This document shows, one piece after another, positions 10,175 through 18,106 of a stretch of 64,000 nt of DNA. Origin of the DNA: an uncultured Desulfobacteraceae bacterium. Its GTDB lineage: Bacteria; Desulfobacterota; Desulfobacteria; Desulfobacterales; UBA5852. The translations under genes were made by a program, and so were the position numbers. The stretch is from the NCBI GenBank assembly GCA_913060875.1, contig CAJXSL010000001.1:950464-1014463 (forward strand), written 5' to 3'. How positions within the stretch are numbered: position 1 is the first letter of the stretch; each line of letters starts with the position of its first letter. The notes under the pieces are model-generated. The model was not told where the DNA came from, made no database searches, and saw only the letters and a program-made list of their open reading frames with translations.

Positions 10175-10964
10175 TGTACTTGCGGTTAAAAGCTGATATC
10201 ACTTCCTTGAAGGCATCCGGCAGGCGCCGGTCGGTTTCCCGTCGAATAGAATCCGGCAGCGGGCCGTAAAAGGCCTCGGCTATTCCCCCGGCAATGCAGG
10301 CCAGCGTGTCGCTATCGCCTCCCAGGGAGACGGCATTGCGAACGGTTGATTCGTAGTCGTTGGATTCCAGAAAACAGATCAGGGCTTCCGGAACGGTTTC
10401 CTGGCAGGAGATTCGAAACGAATAGTCCGAACGGATGGTCGCGACAGTGCGCCGTAGATCATAGCCGAAGTGGGACTGAATCGTACTGCGAATCGCGGTT
10501 TTACTACTTCCTTGCCGGGCCAGGAAAATCGACAATGCGGTTGCCTGCGCCCCACGGATGCCCTCGGGATGGTCGTGGGTGACGGCGGCACTGTTGCAGG
10601 CCTCGTGCAGAACCTTCGCTTCATTGTCGAAGGCCCATCCAACGGGGCTGACCCGCATGGCCGATCCATTGCCGAAACTGTGGTAGGGGGGCGCGGTGTC
10701 CGCCTGAAACCATCGACGGAAAGAGCTCCCATAACCTCTCAGGGGATGCGCCCGTGCCATGGTTCGATAGGCGGCGCTGTATGCCATAGGGGTCATGATG
10801 GCCAAAGCCGTTGCGATGGTCAGCACGGTATCGTCCGTAAACGTTGATTGGGCCGAGAACAGCGGGAAGTCGACGGTTTTAATGGGGTGGGCTTCATAAA
10901 CCGACCCGATGATATCTCCGGCAATGGCACCAAGCATCTTGTTCCATGACCTCACGTGCTGCAC
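10152..10964 (-). CDS. ADP-ribosylglycohydrolase family protein (DraG-like)
   Basis: This enzyme family removes ADP-ribose from Arg or other acceptors, or cleaves related nucleotides, using a binuclear Mg centre. Visible motifs are LGAIAGDIIGSVYE at the N-terminus, the metal ligands FTDDTVLT (about residue 43) and the C-terminal GGDSDTLACIAGGIAEAFYG. The length (270 residues or slightly less) is normal for single-domain members. The frame opens with GTG at 10964; an ATG at 10937 (MLGAIAGD) is an equally plausible start. No dinitrogenase reductase or DraT partner is visible, so the target is unknown. It is followed upstream by a binding-protein gene whose stop is only 5 bp away. Confidence 0.88.
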   Translation of the reverse strand: MQHVRSWNKMLGAIAGDIIGSVYEAHPIKTVDFPLFSAQSTFTDDTVLTIATALAIMTPMAYSAAYRTMARAHPLRGYGSSFRRWFQADTAPPYHSFGNGSAMRVSPVGWAFDNEAKVLHEACNSAAVTHDHPEGIRGAQATALSIFLARQGSSKTAIRSTIQSHFGYDLRRTVATIRSDYSFRISCQETVPEALICFLESNDYESTVRNAVSLGGDSDTLACIAGGIAEAFYGPLPDSIRRETDRRLPDAFKEVISAFNRKYIMPHSPS

Positions 10965-10969
10965 GAATC

Positions 10970-11755
10970 CTATTTCGCGGAATAACGCACCATAAATTTT
11001 TCAAAAACCGCGCCATAGGTGTGTTGCTGTTTAACCTTGGCGAGGGCCAACTCGTAGTGTTTCAAGTATCTGGGAGCCGCGGTTTTGGAAAAGACGGAAT
11101 AGAGCCCGATCGGGGGATCAGGCAGATATAAGATTTTGATTTTGGACGCGAAGGCTTCGCGCATCGCCTCGAATTGGATGGGGTAGTGATCGGGCTGGTA
11201 GCAGGCGTCGATGCGCCCGTTGAGGATCATGGCATAGCAACGGCGCGTGAAGTCATCGCCGGCCAGCGGCGTGATATTCAAGCGGTGGTCCTGCATGATG
11301 GCGGAGCGATAATTTTCCGGGGTTTCATGAAAGGCGAGCAGTAAGAGTTCGTCGACCGACCGAATTTTCTTGAGTGGGATTGCCGCACTGACGGCAATCG
11401 AGGGCTTGGTCATGCAAAAAGCTTCCGCCGGGTAGACAAATTGGGCCTCCCGTTCGGCATTCCGGGCCAGAAGCAGTGCCATGTCGACATGGTTGTTTTT
11501 CAGTTCCACCAGCAGCCGGTTCAACGGCAGCAAGACGAATTCGATGTCGGCCACCGGCATTTCCTTGGCGATGAGGTCGAAATAGGCCACGGCTACACCC
11601 TGGGGCCTGCCCGCCGGCCCGGGCATGGCATGCGGCGCGACGTTGAAGTAACCCACTCTCAAGGCATCGTCACCGGCAATGGCAGCGTTGCTGAACACCC
11701 AGAACGCAAGGATGGCAGCGAAGGCGGGGTAAATAATCGCGCGGATTTTCAGCAT
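10970..11755 (-). CDS. Periplasmic solute-binding protein, family 3 type
   Basis: The 261-residue product has a cleavable signal peptide (FSNAAIAG near residue 28) and the two-lobed fold pattern of amino-acid-type binding proteins: LRVGYFNVAPHAM at the start of the mature chain, a polar loop VDMALLLARNAER (near 90) and the return segment LYSVFSKTAAPR. No transporter permease or ATPase is adjacent, so it may be an orphan receptor or the sensor part of a signalling pathway. It shares this orphan context with the similar protein at 26.0-26.8 kb. Start: ATG with GGGGAA seven bases upstream. The ADP-ribosylglycohydrolase gene follows at once and may be in the same transcript. Confidence 0.8.
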   Translation of the reverse strand: MLKIRAIIYPAFAAILAFWVFSNAAIAGDDALRVGYFNVAPHAMPGPAGRPQGVAVAYFDLIAKEMPVADIEFVLLPLNRLLVELKNNHVDMALLLARNAEREAQFVYPAEAFCMTKPSIAVSAAIPLKKIRSVDELLLLAFHETPENYRSAIMQDHRLNITPLAGDDFTRRCYAMILNGRIDACYQPDHYPIQFEAMREAFASKIKILYLPDPPIGLYSVFSKTAAPRYLKHYELALAKVKQQHTYGAVFEKFMVRYSAK

Positions 11756-12217
11756 GCTAAATTCCCCGACAAAAGTGTTTTACTGCCGGCGTCACGCCTG
11801 CGAAACCTACAATCCGGTCATGTTTTGGTTGCCTGTCGCCAGGCGGTCACCCGGGTCTGGATGGTGAAAACGCTCTCACTTGACTTAACGTAAAACGAAA
11901 GTGGGTGACAAGCCAACCATGAAATGATGACAACTTTAACATGAATGAAAGGTCCAACGCAATTTGGCGGAATCGTCGGCAAAAAGTGCATCAAGACGGA
12001 TAGGATCCATAGTTCCAACAATACGATGCCATGCGCCAATGGGATGAAAGTTTACTGGCTCTCCTTGGATATCGATTATTGCTATGCCGTCTTCTTGCCA
12101 GGTTTTCTTGGAAGCCAGAATATGGGGGAGGAAAACAGTCTTTTATGCGTGATTGTAAGGATTATTTGTACTACTGGCAGGTTGGCTTTAGGCTGGAGGC
12201 TGGTTTGGCGGAAATAG
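11756..12217. other. AT-rich gap, no convincing gene
   Basis: About 460 bp of lower GC than its surroundings. Open frames here (for example plus-strand 12031-12300) have no recognisable family and poor codon use. It marks the left boundary of an AT-rich, partly decayed patch that continues to about 13.5 kb. Confidence 0.4.
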
Positions 12218-12589
12218 CTATCCATTTAGCCACTCAATGGCGGTATCATAATCGAAAAGCTGTCGGAATTGGAACTTTTGGATTTCCATGCATTTTTTGA
12301 AGAGCTGAGCGAACCGGGTATGTTCTTCATCTCTTGGGAAGATGACAGCAATCTTGTTATCGAAATCATCTGCAAGGCGTGACCATGCGGACATAATTGC
12401 CATCAAGTCGGTCATCTCAGGTGCAGTTACTGACTCCCTAAGGTCTATGAGGATGTCATAGCCCTTTTGCTGTTCTGCTGCAATAGAGAGATCGCGAACC
12501 AATTTAATGGCTCGATCCGTATGCAATACACCCGAGACAGCCCCCTTGATGATTTTTTTCTCGTTATGAGTCTCGATTTTAGTTTTCAT
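12218..12589 (-). CDS. SpoIIAA/STAS-like small protein
   Basis: A 123-residue protein with the pattern of SpoIIAA-like (STAS/CRAL-TRIO-like) cytoplasmic domains: a central YDILIDLRESVTAP strand-turn, IAVIFPRDEEHTRFAQLF in the third strand and helix, and a terminal AIEWLNG. Function is unknown; relatives are thought to bind lipids or act as anti-anti-sigma-like modules. Its ATG at 12589 directly abuts the stop codon of a decayed paralogue at 12590-12592, showing tandem duplication. It is the only intact copy among at least four in this patch. Confidence 0.65.
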   Translation of the reverse strand: MKTKIETHNEKKIIKGAVSGVLHTDRAIKLVRDLSIAAEQQKGYDILIDLRESVTAPEMTDLMAIMSAWSRLADDFDNKIAVIFPRDEEHTRFAQLFKKCMEIQKFQFRQLFDYDTAIEWLNG

Positions 12590-12830
12590 TTACGACGATT
12601 TCACAAGGCAGGCTTTGGCTTCTTCAACGCTACGAAAAAAGTTGACCTCAAAAAGTATTGGTGAGATGCCATAATGCGTTAAGCATCTTGCTCAATCCAT
12701 ATGAAAGTTTGTCAGCAGATACGAAAGATGTTTTCCCATCCTTGCCCTTTGTGGCAAGGCTTTGGGTCATCATAACGTCATTTCTATGATTGCCTGTGTT
12801 GATTTGATAAAAATATCTTTATTGATATAT
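12590..12830 (-). pseudogene. Decayed SpoIIAA/STAS-like paralogue, upstream of the intact copy
   Basis: Reading the minus strand, one frame gives MMTQSLATKGKDGKTSFV and then LSYGLSKMLNALWHLTNT before a stop. A second frame continues the family pattern as VNFFRSVEEAKACLVKSS and stops at 12590. Both halves match the C-terminal half of the copy at 13.1-13.4 kb (KGGKIAFVF, GAGRMLDAYNEV, IDDAKKWL). The gene is therefore frameshifted, and its 5' half is unrecognisable. The upstream limit given is approximate. Confidence 0.5.
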
Positions 12831-12841
12831 ACGAATCTTTC

Positions 12842-12965
12842 GCTAAATAGGTCACACGCTATCCGGTTTGCCCAGCTTTTCAAGGCTAGCATCGAAGAAT
12901 TGGACGTATGGAATAGTCATCTGCTTAACCATTTTAACGCATGGTCCCCTCTGGAAAATAATTGG
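12842..12965 (+). pseudogene. Fragment of another SpoIIAA/STAS-like copy
   Basis: The plus strand encodes HAIRFAQLFKASIEELDVW and then FNAWSPLEN. This matches the C-terminal third of the intact copy (HTRFAQLFKKCMEIQKF, AIEWLNG). No start or upstream half is found. Orientation is opposite to the two copies on its left, implying duplication with inversion. Confidence 0.4.
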
Positions 12966-13039
12966 ATGCTACCCATTTTGCAGGGCTTCAGATTTCTCCA
13001 ATCATTACTGGGACAAGTGTCGCATGCCTGGAATTTTTT

Positions 13040-13387
13040 CTTATCTAAAGATCTGACTTTTGTGAGGGCAAAGGGAGGGATCACAGTGAACGATTTCATC
13101 ACTTGGGGAAAAATAGATACATCCAGGCGTCCACAGCATTGATCCTGTGGGATCTTTTGGGGGCAGAACTGTGTAAGCTCGGTAACGATGAAATTAGAAT
13201 GATTGCCACAAAGGCGAAAGGAATTGCCTATGTAGGCAAAGGAGGCAAAATAGCATTCGTTTTCGGAAAACCCCTCAATTTTGGTGCCGGGAGAATGTTA
13301 GACGCATACAATGAGGTCGTAAAGATGCCCTCAGAAATCCGCATATCTCATACAATCGATGACGCCAAAAAGTGGCTTCGCGTTTGA
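13040..13387 (+). pseudogene. SpoIIAA/STAS-like gene interrupted by a frameshift
   Basis: The first frame encodes DLTFVRAKGGITVNDFITWG. The next frame takes over at 13103 with NRYIQASTALILWDLLGAEL and runs to 13387 (IDDAKKWLRV). Joined, they give a normal family domain. The switch falls on G-GGA-AAA (13106-13112), which has the layout of a -1 slippery heptamer but is also a run prone to deletion. No start codon is seen for the first part. A decayed gene is the simplest reading; a sequencing error or programmed frameshift is possible. Confidence 0.5.
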
Positions 13388-13643
13388 CAATTTTACCGCA
13401 AGTTAATCGTTCTATCATTGTTTTGCTCACGCTATGGCCCCATGCCCACTGCCAAAACAATTATCACGCGATAGCGTATGAATTGGCACCGTCACCCCTG
13501 TTTCAGAATGGCGCATCAATGGTAAGAGGCCTGCCTTTGATATCGGTGCCGGACAGGGCAAGCCCGGCCGGCCTCTGCCGGCGGACGACCAAATGCGGTG
13601 GGTGTCGCCACGGCCGGCAGCAGCGGGAGCCTGGTCGGCGGGA

Positions 13644-14072
13644 TTACATCCCGAATTTTTTGAGCATCTCGATGACGCGTTCCTGGTTTTTCTTCTCGAC
13701 GATCAGGGCCTTCTGGTTGTGCGCGTTTTTGATTTTTTCGGAGAGGGCATCCAGATCGGCCGGTTTTTCGACCAGGTCCATGGCCCCGGCTTTCATGGCT
13801 TCGACGGTTTTCTCGACCGTGGCATGGCCGGTAAGCAGGATGATCTGCATCTCCGGGTTTTTCTCCTTGATCGCCTTGAGCGCTTCGATGCCGTTCATTT
13901 CCGGCATCATGAAATCCATGATGACGGCGTCGTAAGATTCCGTGGCAATCAGGTCCATGGCCTCGAGGGCCGATGTGGACGTGGTGACCTCGATATCCCG
14001 GGCCTGCATCCGTTCGGACATGATTTCCAGAAACTCCTTCTCGTCATCCACTAACAATACACGTTCGGTCAT
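13644..14072 (-). CDS. Single-domain response regulator (CheY-like)
   Basis: A 142-residue receiver: acidic pocket VDDEKEF, phospho-acceptor Asp in VIMDFMMPEMNG (near residue 52), Thr in LLTGHAT and Lys in DLVEKPAD. A charged coiled tail of about 25 residues follows. No output domain is attached, so it probably shuttles phosphate or binds a partner. It is the last gene of the minus-strand tetR-sulP-kinase operon. It resembles the REC half of the cytidylate-kinase-like fusion at 16.9-18.1 kb (EFL...SERMQ versus EFV...SERLQ). A strong ribosome site (AAAGGAG) precedes the ATG. An R2 repeat separates it from the upstream DHp gene. Confidence 0.93.
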   Translation of the reverse strand: MTERVLLVDDEKEFLEIMSERMQARDIEVTTSTSALEAMDLIATESYDAVIMDFMMPEMNGIEALKAIKEKNPEMQIILLTGHATVEKTVEAMKAGAMDLVEKPADLDALSEKIKNAHNQKALIVEKKNQERVIEMLKKFGM

Positions 14073-14096
14073 GTCAGACTCCTTTCTGTTTAGCTA

Positions 14097-14285
14097 GTGT
14101 CCATCCAAAAAAGGCATCTTTCGGCCCCTGGCGGCGTTCTCGCTCGTTTTCAATCCTCGCAATAGCGGACTATTCCTCCGGTTGACACCCACCGATCGGA
14201 ATCGATTAGACGGGAAGTCCCCCGGAGAGGGAAAACTCGCTCGGGCCTTGCCAGGAGCCAAAACCTACCATTCATGAACGGATAC
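14097..14285. repeat. R2 palindromic element, copy 1
   Basis: An imperfect long palindrome. The left part (GTGTCCATCC, then GGCCCCTGGCGGCGTTCTC) mirrors the right part (CTCGGGCCTTGCCAGGAGCC, then CATGAACGGATAC), with a conserved centre around CCTCGCAATAGCGGACTATT. It lies between two genes of one operon, so it will be transcribed and can fold into a long hairpin in the mRNA. Confidence 0.8.
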
Positions 14286-14336
14286 TCATTATAAGCATGA
14301 ATTGCAAAATTTCGATTCGTGATAGCATTCCATCGT

Positions 14337-14999
14337 TCATGAACCTTTCCCGGGCAGTTCCAGATAAAACGCACCCGCTTCCGGGTGCGACACCATGCGG
14401 GCCCCGATCAATTCCAGGGCACAGCTCGATTCGATTGACGCAAGGACCGATTCGGGAAAAGCCTCGGCCGTGTCCAAACCGCTGAATTGCAGGGCCGGGC
14501 CGGTTTCCGTTTTGTCGACACGAATTTGAACTGCTCGATCGGACCGGCCGGCATGCATGGCGGCCTGCAAGCACTGCCAGATAGCGAATTGCAGGTAAAA
14601 CCGACTTGTGAAGGCCGTCACCGTCTTGTCCGGCAGGACAGCATCGAAACGGATCCCCTTCAACATGATCAGTCGCGACGTCAGCTCCAGCATGAACTGA
14701 ACTGTTTCGCCGACATCGACCGGCCCCCATTCGTGATCGGCGCTGTGGGCAAAGCGGTTCATGACCGCAATGATGTCGTTGGCCCGGGCGATCTGGCGTG
14801 TCACCGATTGGGCCAATTTTTCAATACGGGCGTCATCGAAAGGCTTCCCCAGCCGATGCAGGGCGACCATATCTTCCAGAAGACCGGCGTTTTCGTTGAT
14901 GACGGCCATCACATTTTTGATCTCGTGGGATATGGAGGCATTCATCTCGCCGCAGAACCGGGCTCCGGATGCGGCCAGGGGATTTTCTTTTTTTGTCAT
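14337..14999 (-). CDS. Histidine-kinase-like DHp protein with degenerate ATPase domain
   Basis: A 220-residue soluble protein. Residues 15-95 form a dimerisation/phosphotransfer domain with the H-box SISHEIKNVMAVINENAG. The following 120 residues occupy the place of an HATPase domain, but the N-box Asn is not recognisable (QFAIWQCLQAAMHAG where an NxxxNA motif is expected) and the DxGxG loop is absent. It may act as a phosphotransferase or phosphatase in the style of ChpT/Spo0B, linking the upstream kinase to the downstream single-domain regulator. That is inference from the missing ATP-site residues and gene order. The start has AGAGGTG eight bases upstream. Confidence 0.75.
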   Translation of the reverse strand: MTKKENPLAASGARFCGEMNASISHEIKNVMAVINENAGLLEDMVALHRLGKPFDDARIEKLAQSVTRQIARANDIIAVMNRFAHSADHEWGPVDVGETVQFMLELTSRLIMLKGIRFDAVLPDKTVTAFTSRFYLQFAIWQCLQAAMHAGRSDRAVQIRVDKTETGPALQFSGLDTAEAFPESVLASIESSCALELIGARMVSHPEAGAFYLELPGKGS

Positions 15000-15041
15000 G
15001 GGTGCACCTCTTCCAAGACGTCAATGCCATGCCGTTGCCGA

Positions 15042-16865
15042 TCACGCTGGCCGCTGGCCGTCCGCAGATAATGTTTCTTCCCTCTCAGTGTCCGGTTTTT
15101 CCGTGATTCTCTCCGGGGGTTGTTTCATCGGTAGTGTCACCGTGAAACAGGTTCCCTTGCCGACCCGGCTTTGCACCGTAATGTCGCCGCCCATCTCCAT
15201 CACCAAGCCATAGGTGACCGATAAGCCCAGTCCGGTTCCCGCGCTCTGATGACGGGTGGAGAAAAACGGTTCGAAAACGCGTTTGACGTCGTCGTCCGGA
15301 ATGCCATGGCCGTTGTCCGTGACCGTAACCCGGACGCGGCTTCCTTCGTGGCGGGCAAGTACGATGTCGAGTTTGCCGCCATCGGCCAGGGCGGCCAAGG
15401 CGTTGTTGATCAGGTTCAGGAAAACCTGCTGGAGGCCGCCACGGTCGATGAGCAGCTCGGGGATGTCGTCCACCTTTTCTACGGTTGCCTGGATGTGCCG
15501 GCGATCCACCTCTTTCCGGATGAAGTCCAATATCTGGCGGATAACAGCTTCCAGATTTACCGGTTCGATGCGGGACTCCATGTGGCGGGAAAAATCAAGC
15601 AGTCGTCGGGTGATGGAACTGCAGCGCACGATGGATTCCAGAACGTCGTCCACCAGTCCCATCATCCGCTCATCGGCGGCATAACCCTGCTTGAGGGTGA
15701 ACAGATCCTTGATGAGCCCCACCTTCTGGTTGATGATGGCCAGGGGGTTGTTGATTTCGTGGGCGACCCCCGAAGCCAGTCGTCCGATGGAGGCCAGTTT
15801 GTTGGCATACTCCACCCGGTGCAAGGCCTGGACACGTTTTTGGTCCGCCCTGTAAATCCGGTCCACAAGCCAGGTGGCGGTTCCCAGGATGGCGCCCAGG
15901 ATCAGGAGGATGCTAAAAACCAGGACGCCGATCAACTGGACGCGTGGCCTGAGCCAAAGATCCATGATGCCGGATTTGGGACGGACGAGCATCAGGATAA
16001 AGGGACTTTGGGGAATATAGGCATACCCCAGAAGGATTTCTTCGCCTTCGGTTGTGGTGGTGCCCATCACCCGGGGGCTGCCGGCCGGTTCGGGCACCGG
16101 CAACGGCACGGGGCCAAAAGGGAGGCCGTAGCGCCGGGAGGGCGTTTGCAGCAACCCGGCGGTGTTGATGATGAATACATCGTCGCCCGGGTCAATCGCT
16201 ATCCGGGAGATCGGGTCATCAAGGATCCGTCGGTCCAGGGCTGCCCGCAGGATGATGAAGTCGCCGTCTCCGAGATCGCGCCGGATGGCGAGCATCATTT
16301 GCCGGTCGCTGCCCGAAGGGCCGCCATCAGCGCTCACAAAAAAGCCTTGGGCCACCGTCTGTTCGAAACAAGGCTGTTTTCCGGGCTTTAGCCCTTCCCA
16401 GGAACGGGGGCCGGCATAAGCAAGGGGGCGGCCCTTGTGATCAAGCACCCCCAGGCTGATGAAACCGCCGATATGGTCTCTCAAACGGGTCAAAAGGGTT
16501 GCCAGGCGTTCGGATGAGCACAGGGCCTGGCGGGTGTTATCCCGGGCAATGAACTCCAGCGCCGCCCGCCGCTGGGACAGAAAAAGGGCTATGTTGCGTC
16601 CGGCGCTGGACACGGTGCGTCCTGTGTGGCCGATTGTTTCCGATTCAAAGGCCTGAATGGTCAGGTGGTAATCCATCAGGGCCATGACCACCAGCGGGGT
16701 CAGGGCCACCACGGTCATGAAGAGGACGGTCAGTTTCCATTTGCGGCGGAAACTGAATAATTGGCCCCCGGGGCCGGCAGCTACATCCTGGTGGTCCCAG
16801 AAGCTTGGTTTTATTTTGGATAGATTCAGCATTGCCATATGGTTGTTTTGATTAAAACCCGCCAT
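15042..16865 (-). CDS. Membrane sensor histidine kinase with periplasmic dCache-like domain
   Basis: The 607-residue protein has one membrane helix near residues 45-65 (LTVLFMTVVALTPLVVMALM), a periplasmic domain of about 230 residues of double-Cache type (YDPxxRxW-like ending replaced by PLPVPEPAGSPRV), and a second helix near 310-335. It then has HisKA with phospho-His in ASGVAHEINNPLAII and a complete HATPase (NLINNAL N-box, DNGHGIPDDD, GTGLGLSVTYGL). No PAS or HAMP domain is evident. It is the likely input kinase of the operon. The extracellular ligand is unknown; the operon context with a SulP anion transporter makes an inorganic or small organic anion a reasonable guess. Confidence 0.92.
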   Translation of the reverse strand: MAGFNQNNHMAMLNLSKIKPSFWDHQDVAAGPGGQLFSFRRKWKLTVLFMTVVALTPLVVMALMDYHLTIQAFESETIGHTGRTVSSAGRNIALFLSQRRAALEFIARDNTRQALCSSERLATLLTRLRDHIGGFISLGVLDHKGRPLAYAGPRSWEGLKPGKQPCFEQTVAQGFFVSADGGPSGSDRQMMLAIRRDLGDGDFIILRAALDRRILDDPISRIAIDPGDDVFIINTAGLLQTPSRRYGLPFGPVPLPVPEPAGSPRVMGTTTTEGEEILLGYAYIPQSPFILMLVRPKSGIMDLWLRPRVQLIGVLVFSILLILGAILGTATWLVDRIYRADQKRVQALHRVEYANKLASIGRLASGVAHEINNPLAIINQKVGLIKDLFTLKQGYAADERMMGLVDDVLESIVRCSSITRRLLDFSRHMESRIEPVNLEAVIRQILDFIRKEVDRRHIQATVEKVDDIPELLIDRGGLQQVFLNLINNALAALADGGKLDIVLARHEGSRVRVTVTDNGHGIPDDDVKRVFEPFFSTRHQSAGTGLGLSVTYGLVMEMGGDITVQSRVGKGTCFTVTLPMKQPPERITEKPDTEREETLSADGQRPA

Positions 16866-16886
16866 CTTTGGTGGAAGCCCCGGCGG

Positions 16887-18104
16887 TCATGACGGCTCCT
16901 TGCGGATCCGGGCATGGGCTTTTTTCAGGGTATCGCTCAGCAGATCGATGTCGACCGGTTTCTGCAGATAGGCAAAAGCGCCCAACTGCATGCAGCGCTC
17001 GCGGTCTTTTTCGGAACCATGACCCGTCAATACAATAACCTCGATTTCAGGACGGGTCTGTTTGACTTTCTTCAATATTTCCATCCCGTCGATGCCGGGC
17101 ATTTTCAGGTCGATGATCATGACTTCCGGCTCGTCTTCGTTTACCAGAGACAATGCCGATTCCCCGTCATAGGCCACCACCGAGCCCATTTCCCGCAACT
17201 GCAGGCGTTCGGAAAGCGTCTGGACGAACTCCCGTTCGTCATCCACCAGAAGGACCCGGGAAGGAACCTCAAAATTGTGCTTCCGGTAAATATGGCTCTC
17301 ATGATAGTCCTGTCCGACTTCAGTGGTCACCGATAGAACGCCTGGAATTTTGCCGGCGATGGCCTTCAGTTCTTCTTCCAGCCGGGTGAGCATGAGCACC
17401 TGTTTGTTGATTACCAGGGTGACCGCGCCGCCCCGCGCCGTTACCGAAACGGCGTGGCCGGCCTGGGCCAGTTCGACCTCGACGGTGGCCGCCAGTAAAA
17501 AGTCCTTTTCGGCGGCATTGGAAGTCTCGGTCCGGCGCACGGCTTCTTTTACCAGGTTTTCCTCGATCAGGGCGCTGGCCTGGGGAAGGTGTATCCGGTT
17601 CATGGGCAGCACCATGTCGTAGAGGTCCTGGTGCCAGGGGTCCGCTGTCCCGAATAGCGTGTTGGTCCAGGCCCCCCGGTCGGCGTCGTCCTGGTGGATG
17701 CGCTTCAGGGCGTCCTTTTCGGACAGATTGGCCTCCTGTTCCGCCCGTTGAATGCGGTAGGGCGTCTCCGCAATCAGGCATACCCGCAGTACATGGCTCA
17801 CGCTGGCGGGAATGAGCAGGCCGCCATACCCGTGGACGACGGCCGGTGTGGCTTCGATCAATTGGGCCATGGCCATTCGGAGGCAGGCAATGGAGAATTC
17901 TTTCTCCCGGGTGAATTTGTTGAATACCGAGGTCTTGGCGGTGAAGGCGCGGCGCAGTTTGGCCTCGGGCATGTCGGACAGTTCGACGGCCCGGGCAATC
18001 ATGTCGTCATCGGTAATCAACCGGTAGCCGGTGCTCTCCATCACATCGCGGACGACGGTTTCGGCGTCGCAGAAAAGACCGTTAAATAGCGTTACGACCG
18101 ACAT
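16887..18104 (-). CDS. Cytidylate-kinase-like / BON-like / receiver-domain fusion protein
   Basis: The 405-residue fusion has three parts. Residues 1-190 have the fold pattern of the cytidylate-kinase-like family (VVHGYGGLLIP, AEQEANLSEKDALKRIHQDDADRGAW), but the usual P-loop Gly-rich/Lys segment at the N-terminus reads FNGLFCDAET and so is degenerate. Residues 200-270 resemble a BON-like domain (VEVELAQAGHAVSVTARGGAV). Residues 280-400 form a REC domain with VDDEREF, Asp in MIIDLKMPGIDG and Lys in LQKPVD. Phosphorylation of the REC by the neighbouring kinase may control the kinase-like module, which may bind rather than phosphorylate a nucleotide (inference). Its ribosome site overlaps the sulP stop codon. 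Confidence 0.85.
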   Translation of the reverse strand: MSVVTLFNGLFCDAETVVRDVMESTGYRLITDDDMIARAVELSDMPEAKLRRAFTAKTSVFNKFTREKEFSIACLRMAMAQLIEATPAVVHGYGGLLIPASVSHVLRVCLIAETPYRIQRAEQEANLSEKDALKRIHQDDADRGAWTNTLFGTADPWHQDLYDMVLPMNRIHLPQASALIEENLVKEAVRRTETSNAAEKDFLLAATVEVELAQAGHAVSVTARGGAVTLVINKQVLMLTRLEEELKAIAGKIPGVLSVTTEVGQDYHESHIYRKHNFEVPSRVLLVDDEREFVQTLSERLQLREMGSVVAYDGESALSLVNEDEPEVMIIDLKMPGIDGMEILKKVKQTRPEIEVIVLTGHGSEKDRERCMQLGAFAYLQKPVDIDLLSDTLKKAHARIRKEPS

Positions 18105-18106
18105 CG

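Noticed and set aside
12762-13142. Plus-strand 126-codon frame as an intact gene
   Set aside because: It joins pieces of two separate STAS-like copies and a linker; it is better explained as overlapping pseudogene remnants.
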